From contig NZ_JBBVMF010000005.1 in NCBI RefSeq assembly GCF_038150125.1, positions 260,093-324,092 of the forward strand: a stretch of 64,000 bases of DNA, read 5' to 3'. Below the pieces are notes generated by a model. The model ran no database searches. It was not told the origin of the DNA and was given only the letters and a program-made list of their open reading frames with translations. This DNA comes from SW132 sp038150125 (GTDB lineage: Bacteria > Bacteroidota > Rhodothermia > Balneolales > Balneolaceae). Positions within the stretch are counted from its first letter, which is position 1, and the number at the start of each line of letters is the position of its first letter. Below are positions 60,577 through 64,000 of the stretch, one piece after another. The position numbers were made by a program, and so were the translations under genes.

Positions 60577-61002
60577 ATGAGGTTAATGTTTATTACGGTT
60601 TTATCATTTTTTCTTTTGCTAACGGCATGCTCACCAGAAAAAAAATTAGTGATCGATAGCGATATTAACATCATCAAAGCTGAGTACAAACATTGGAGAG
60701 ATGCTCCGGCAACTCAATCGGATGTGCCGGAGAGAGGCACGGATCTCAGGCTGGTTGTTCAATACTGGCCTGAAGGAGCAGAGCCACATCATATCGTCTA
60801 TCGAAAATTGAAATCATTTCCCGCAGAGGTTACAGATACAACAGAAACCAGAGTTGTTATTTTTGCAAGGATTATCCGCAGCTCTGCTGTTTTTGAGGGA
60901 ACTTCTGAAAGGGTTGAACTGTCGGACCGATTTGTCTTTACGGCTGCCGATGGCAAAACAAGGTACGTTGAAATCAACGAGTGGAGTCGGACGGAGAATT
61001 GA
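60577..61002 (+). CDS. Small hypothetical lipoprotein
   Basis: 141 aa with lipobox (FFLLLTAC, Cys ~18). The rest is beta-rich (TDLRLVVQYWPEGAEPHHIV, TRVVIFARIIRSSAVFEGTS, RFVFTAADGKTRYVEINEW). No family recognised. Divergent from the S41 gene with a 78-bp shared upstream region. Confidence 0.6.
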   Translation: MRLMFITVLSFFLLLTACSPEKKLVIDSDINIIKAEYKHWRDAPATQSDVPERGTDLRLVVQYWPEGAEPHHIVYRKLKSFPAEVTDTTETRVVIFARIIRSSAVFEGTSERVELSDRFVFTAADGKTRYVEINEWSRTEN

Positions 61003-61555
61003 TGAGATAGATTTTCTCAGCGCTTTTCTGTGTTTTCCATTCCTTTTAATATCATTTTAAAGCCCGGTTTAACAGTTCGTTTGATTTTCCATTGTTGATA
61101 CCGTTTACATCTTTGTTGGTTATCAGGGGTTCAATACCCGATAACACGGTAACTATCTGCCTGAGGTTGTTTAGTTGGCCTTCGTTAAAATCCGAATCTG
61201 TGGTATCAATTACCGATTGAAGGATATCCGGCCGCCTTACGTAATACAGTGAATGCCTGTGTACAGGATTTCGAAAAGCATGACCGCTGCCAAAACGGAC
61301 AAAATACTTCTAAATGATTGTATCCCGTCTGATGAAAAAATCATTTTGCTAAGAATTGATGATTGCCGGAATGAGTATCTATTCCGATGATGAAGCAAAA
61401 AAATCTGCGTTTCGCTTGTCAAAAGATCTGTAAAAAAACACTTTTAAGAATTTTATACACTTATCAATTGTTTATGTATCAGTCACATAAAAGACTTTTA
61501 AGAGTAAGTGTGAAATCATGAGAAGCAGTAAAACAATTCAAAAAGCAGATACATT
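61003..61555. other. Intergenic region with a coding-like fragment, upstream of pfkB
   Basis: Apart from the minus-strand fragment (61052-61309) nothing is supported. ~110 bp directly before pfkB are A/T-rich and probably contain its promoter. Confidence 0.35.
61052..61309 (-). pseudogene. Coding-like fragment without a start codon
   Basis: 85 sense codons open on the minus strand (FGSGHAFRNPVHRHSLYYV..., QSVIDTTDSDFNEGQLNNLR, ...NNGKSNELLNRALK), ending in TGA at 61052. An in-frame TAG lies directly upstream (61310-61312) and no ATG/GTG/TTG is found near the fragment's beginning. Residue content is protein-like. It may be the 3' end of a degraded gene; the family is not recognised. Confidence 0.3.
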
Positions 61556-62494
61556 ATGTCAAGACAAGTCCTTACCGTAACGATGAATCCCGCGCTTGAT
61601 GTAAACAGTAAAGCCGGGGAAGTTGTGACCGATCAGAAGGTGCGGTGTGAGAAGCCGGTATATGATCCCGGGGGAGGAGGCATAAATGTGGCCAGGGTTC
61701 TGAAGCGATTAAAAATCGGTGCCGATGCTAAATGTGTTGTTGGCGGGGTAACAGGAGATCTTCTCAAATCTTTACTTAAACAGGAAAAAATCAACTTTTT
61801 ACCCGTGGAGATCGAGCAGGCAACCAGGGAAAGCATCTCCATTATCGATAACAAAACTGATAAGCAGTATCGTTTTGTATTTCCCGGTCCGCAACTTGAA
61901 AAAAATATCTGGAAAAGAATCTTGTCAGATGTGGAAGATACTATCGAAGATTACGAATTCGTGGTGGCCAGCGGAAGTCTTCCGCCGGGAGTGCCGGATG
62001 ATTTCTACAGTCGTTTGGCGGAAATTGTGCTGAAAAATGACAAAAAATACATTTTGGATACATCTGGCGATGCACTTTATGAGGGAATCAAGAGCGGTGC
62101 CAGCTATATAAAACCTAATGAGGAGGAGTTTGACGAACTCATGAACAGGTCGGAGGCTGAAAACAGAGATGAGCTTATCGATCAGCTATCAGACAATGGT
62201 GTTGAGAATATTATACACACGCTGGGTAAAGACGGAACAATGCTCTACAATAGAGAGGGAAAGCAAAAATTTACTCCGCCAGAGATAGAAGTGAACAGTT
62301 CTATCGGAGCGGGGGATAGTTTTGTGGGCGGACTGGTGGCCGGACTTACAAAAGATTTGAAAATTGAAGACGCTGTTTATTTTGGCGTAGCATCAGCTGC
62401 AAGTACCCTGCAAAGTCCCGGAACCTCACTTTGCGATTCCGATGAAGTTAAAAAAATACACGCCAAGCTAAGCGGGAATGAGATTAGTCTTTGA
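61556..62494 (+). CDS. PfkB-family hexose/phosphosugar kinase (1-phosphofructokinase type)
   Basis: 312 aa. The 1-phosphofructokinase/LacC subgroup starts TVTMNPALDVNSKAGEV, as here. Further motifs are DPGGGGINVARVLKRLKIGA (substrate binding), FVVASGSLPPGVPDDFYSRL, YIKPNEEEFDEL, and the ATP-binding/catalytic NSSIGAGDSFVGGLVAGL with catalytic Asp (GAGD). It phosphorylates a sugar phosphate such as fructose 6- or 1-phosphate or tagatose 6-phosphate; no PTS genes nearby, so 6-phosphofructokinase activity is an alternative. Monocistronic as far as visible. Confidence 0.9.
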   Translation: MSRQVLTVTMNPALDVNSKAGEVVTDQKVRCEKPVYDPGGGGINVARVLKRLKIGADAKCVVGGVTGDLLKSLLKQEKINFLPVEIEQATRESISIIDNKTDKQYRFVFPGPQLEKNIWKRILSDVEDTIEDYEFVVASGSLPPGVPDDFYSRLAEIVLKNDKKYILDTSGDALYEGIKSGASYIKPNEEEFDELMNRSEAENRDELIDQLSDNGVENIIHTLGKDGTMLYNREGKQKFTPPEIEVNSSIGAGDSFVGGLVAGLTKDLKIEDAVYFGVASAASTLQSPGTSLCDSDEVKKIHAKLSGNEISL

Positions 62495-62699
62495 AAGTTA
62501 ACGGCTACGTATATGAAACAGTTGGCATTATTAACTCAACTTCCGAAAATCTTAAAAATCAGCCTCGATTACCTTTAAATAACGATCTGTAGTGCTACAT
62601 CCATTTTTTTAGGTTCTACCGGAAACAGTGTGGGTTAGTTGTATATTTATGAACGATCGACTCAACATATTAAATGTCGTCACTTATCAAACTTAATGC

Positions 62700-63045
62700 T
62701 AATACAGATCCTTCCACTCGCCCCGAAAACCACGGGTCGCGTGTTCAGGATGACACGCTCATTGGTTGCACATGGGCGGCGTGGATACGACTTAAATGCT
62801 CATTCCTGCTATGTGATCACGCCGCCATTAAATTCCGCTAAGTCGACGTCATTCTGATCAAAACGGTGCCTTTCCGTTTTGAGAAGAATCTGTAAAAGCA
62901 GACTATCTTGCACTATCAACCGTAATTTATGACAGTGCTTACCAGCTGGATGAATCAATTGCTTTAATGAGATTGTATGAGAAATTGAACTGACAGGATT
63001 ATTTTAGTTACCCACAATGTTTCCGGCAGAACCTTTTCTTATACT
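62700..63045 (+). repeat. Long dispersed intergenic element, copy 3
   Basis: Shares with the copies at 40505 and 45971 the GTCAT-CTGATC...GAA-ATCTGTAAAAGC part, a large GGGCGGCGTG...CACGCCGCC hairpin (62772-62826) and the end CCCACAATGTTTCCGGCAGA. It also carries a perfect hairpin CAAAACGG/CCGTTTTG (62858-62880). Confidence 0.5.
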
Positions 63046-63149
63046 GGATAAACTTTTCGTTCAACCTTCCATCCCAACCTGAATCTGAAGACATTTAGGT
63101 ACATAAAGATACTAAAAAGCAATTATACCAAATACCACAGGTAACCAAA

Positions 63150-63480
63150 GCACCAGAGGTGCGACATATCCGTAGCCCAAAGTCACTGCGCAGCGGCGGC
63201 TTTGGGTTAAGAGTAAGCATAAAGTTTTGGAGCGCCGTAGGTGCGGTATATCCGCGTCCTTGCAAAAGGACCATACCATCCTTACCCATACATTATTTTA
63301 TTGAATCCGATTCAGACGATCTGTTCGAATTTTATGACTGAGATTGAATTCAGATTACAAATGATGCCGCACCTTCGGCGCTTTTTTTTTATTCTGGCTT
63401 CTTTGATACCCCACGGAAATGCTGCGCATTCCCATAGGGCTACGGATATGCCGCCCCGAAACGGGGCTGGGTTCATTTCT
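63150..63480. repeat. Cluster of short Bacteroidota-type repeats
   Basis: Three related units: GCACCAGAGGTGCGACATAT-CCGTAG (63149), GGAGCGCCGTAGGTGCGGTA-TATCCG (63228) and, inverted or decayed, ATGCCGCACCTTCGGCGC plus a T-run (63362), ending with CTACGGATATGCCGCCCCG (63440). Such GGTGCGGCATAT units are widespread in the phylum. The third unit also has a terminator-like shape. Confidence 0.55.
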
Positions 63481-63728
63481 GAGTAGGTGAATTACATTCT
63501 TTTTGTCTGTGGTCTACAGTTTTAAATGAAACTTATTTTGTAGCCACTACATCTTCATTTTGCGAAAGTTGAGTTAAGCGCTTTCCTGTCAGGTTAGAAC
63601 TGCTTTTGAATAATCCAGTTTATGAACTGGATGAGTCCCGCAGCAGCGGAATCACATCCAATACACCTCGAGGTGTATGTTCATAAAGCAGATACGGCAA
63701 GCATTGGAGGAAATGGTGATTTCAACCT

Positions 63729-64000
63729 TCAGATGTGCTCTTCTGTGATCGTATGATCCCTGTGAAGTGTGGCAAAAAGAGATTGGCTGATAAGCGCACA
63801 GATCACTCCGAACGGAAGATATCCGGCATAGCCAAGCAGAGGCATCTCGAACAGGTAAAACCTCTCAACCCACGGCACGTTATATATCCATTTGGCTTCG
63901 CTGTAGAAATTCCACATCTCCCAGAAAAAACCGCAGTAGAGAGCAGCCATTGCTGACGACCAAACCAATGTTAGATCTCCGTTCGAGCTATCTTTAAGCA
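63729..64000 (-). CDS. Membrane protein, partial (N-terminus beyond the right edge)
   Basis: The minus-strand frame is open to base 64000, so the N-terminal part is missing; 89 codons are visible to the stop at 63729. Hydrophobic helices: LVWSSAMAALYCGFFWEMWN and FEMPLLGYAGYLPFGVICAL, with WIYNVPWVERFYL between them. The end LFATLHRDHTITEEHI is polar. The family is not determined; the pattern GYLPFGVIC resembles polytopic membrane proteins related to carotenoid or lycopene-type proteins, but this is weak. Confidence 0.6.
   Translation of the reverse strand, partial: LKDSSNGDLTLVWSSAMAALYCGFFWEMWNFYSEAKWIYNVPWVERFYLFEMPLLGYAGYLPFGVICALISQSLFATLHRDHTITEEHI

Larger units (their letters stand above)
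62495..63728. other. Long intergenic region with dispersed repeats
   Basis: 1.2 kb without a supported gene. It contains the third copy of the long dispersed element (62700-63045) and a cluster of GGTGCG/CGCACC-type repeats (63150-63480). Small frames in the region run through these repeats and are not credible. Confidence 0.5.

Overview
The window looks like chromosomal DNA of a marine or halophilic member of the Balneolota/Bacteroidota (FCB) group. The signs are tRNA promoters with the Bacteroidota spacing (TTG-N20/21-TAnnTTTG), a DUF5687-type ABC permease, a CHRD protein, NfeD next to SPFH proteins, a Bacteroidota-style curli locus, LptD without an adjacent SurA, and frequent absence of Shine-Dalgarno sites. 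This placement is inference; there is no rRNA in the window.

Layout. 1-13.7 kb is housekeeping: lptD (cut by the left edge), a ROK sugar kinase and an FtsB-like divisome protein on the minus strand; tRNA-Lys; a HIT/aroQ/flippase operon; a lytic transglycosylase; a cyclophilin; an NfeD plus two SPFH proteins operon; and small envelope genes. 13.9-14.9 kb carries a tandem array of an unrecognised, structured ~435-bp element, with another copy at 38.1 kb. 14.9-18.2 kb is an aldehyde dehydrogenase/DUF779 module divergent from an AraC regulator, with two identical palindromes between them. 19.2-29.6 kb is a complete curli-type amyloid locus: six curlin-repeat subunits in a row, each separated by stem-loops, then an unknown membrane-anchored protein, a lipoprotein, csgE, csgF and a csgG that carries a C-terminal beta-barrel-like extension. 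30-48 kb holds carbohydrate-degrading enzymes (GH3, GH9), RtcB, an ABC exporter, a DUF3267 membrane protein, leucine-type dehydrogenase, RecJ and a SEC-C gene with an in-frame amber codon.

48,580-58,242 is a mobile island integrated in tRNA-Phe. It is bounded by 53-bp direct repeats exactly 9,610 bp apart and encodes a tyrosine integrase, an AlpA-type regulator, a BT4734/PriCT/ATPase replication protein, DUF932, a YqaJ nuclease and a phage-type partner, with no capsid, portal or terminase genes, so it resembles a phage satellite or a small replicative island. Its cargo is a single lipoprotein gene with the anatomy of an integron gene cassette: an attC-like site on each side, and a cassette start exactly complementary to the R'' box of the downstream site. 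This is the least expected feature of the window.

The right end holds an S41 protease also broken by an in-frame amber codon, a small lipoprotein, a PfkB kinase, 1.2 kb of dispersed repeats and a partial membrane protein. Several short dispersed repeat families lie between genes throughout.
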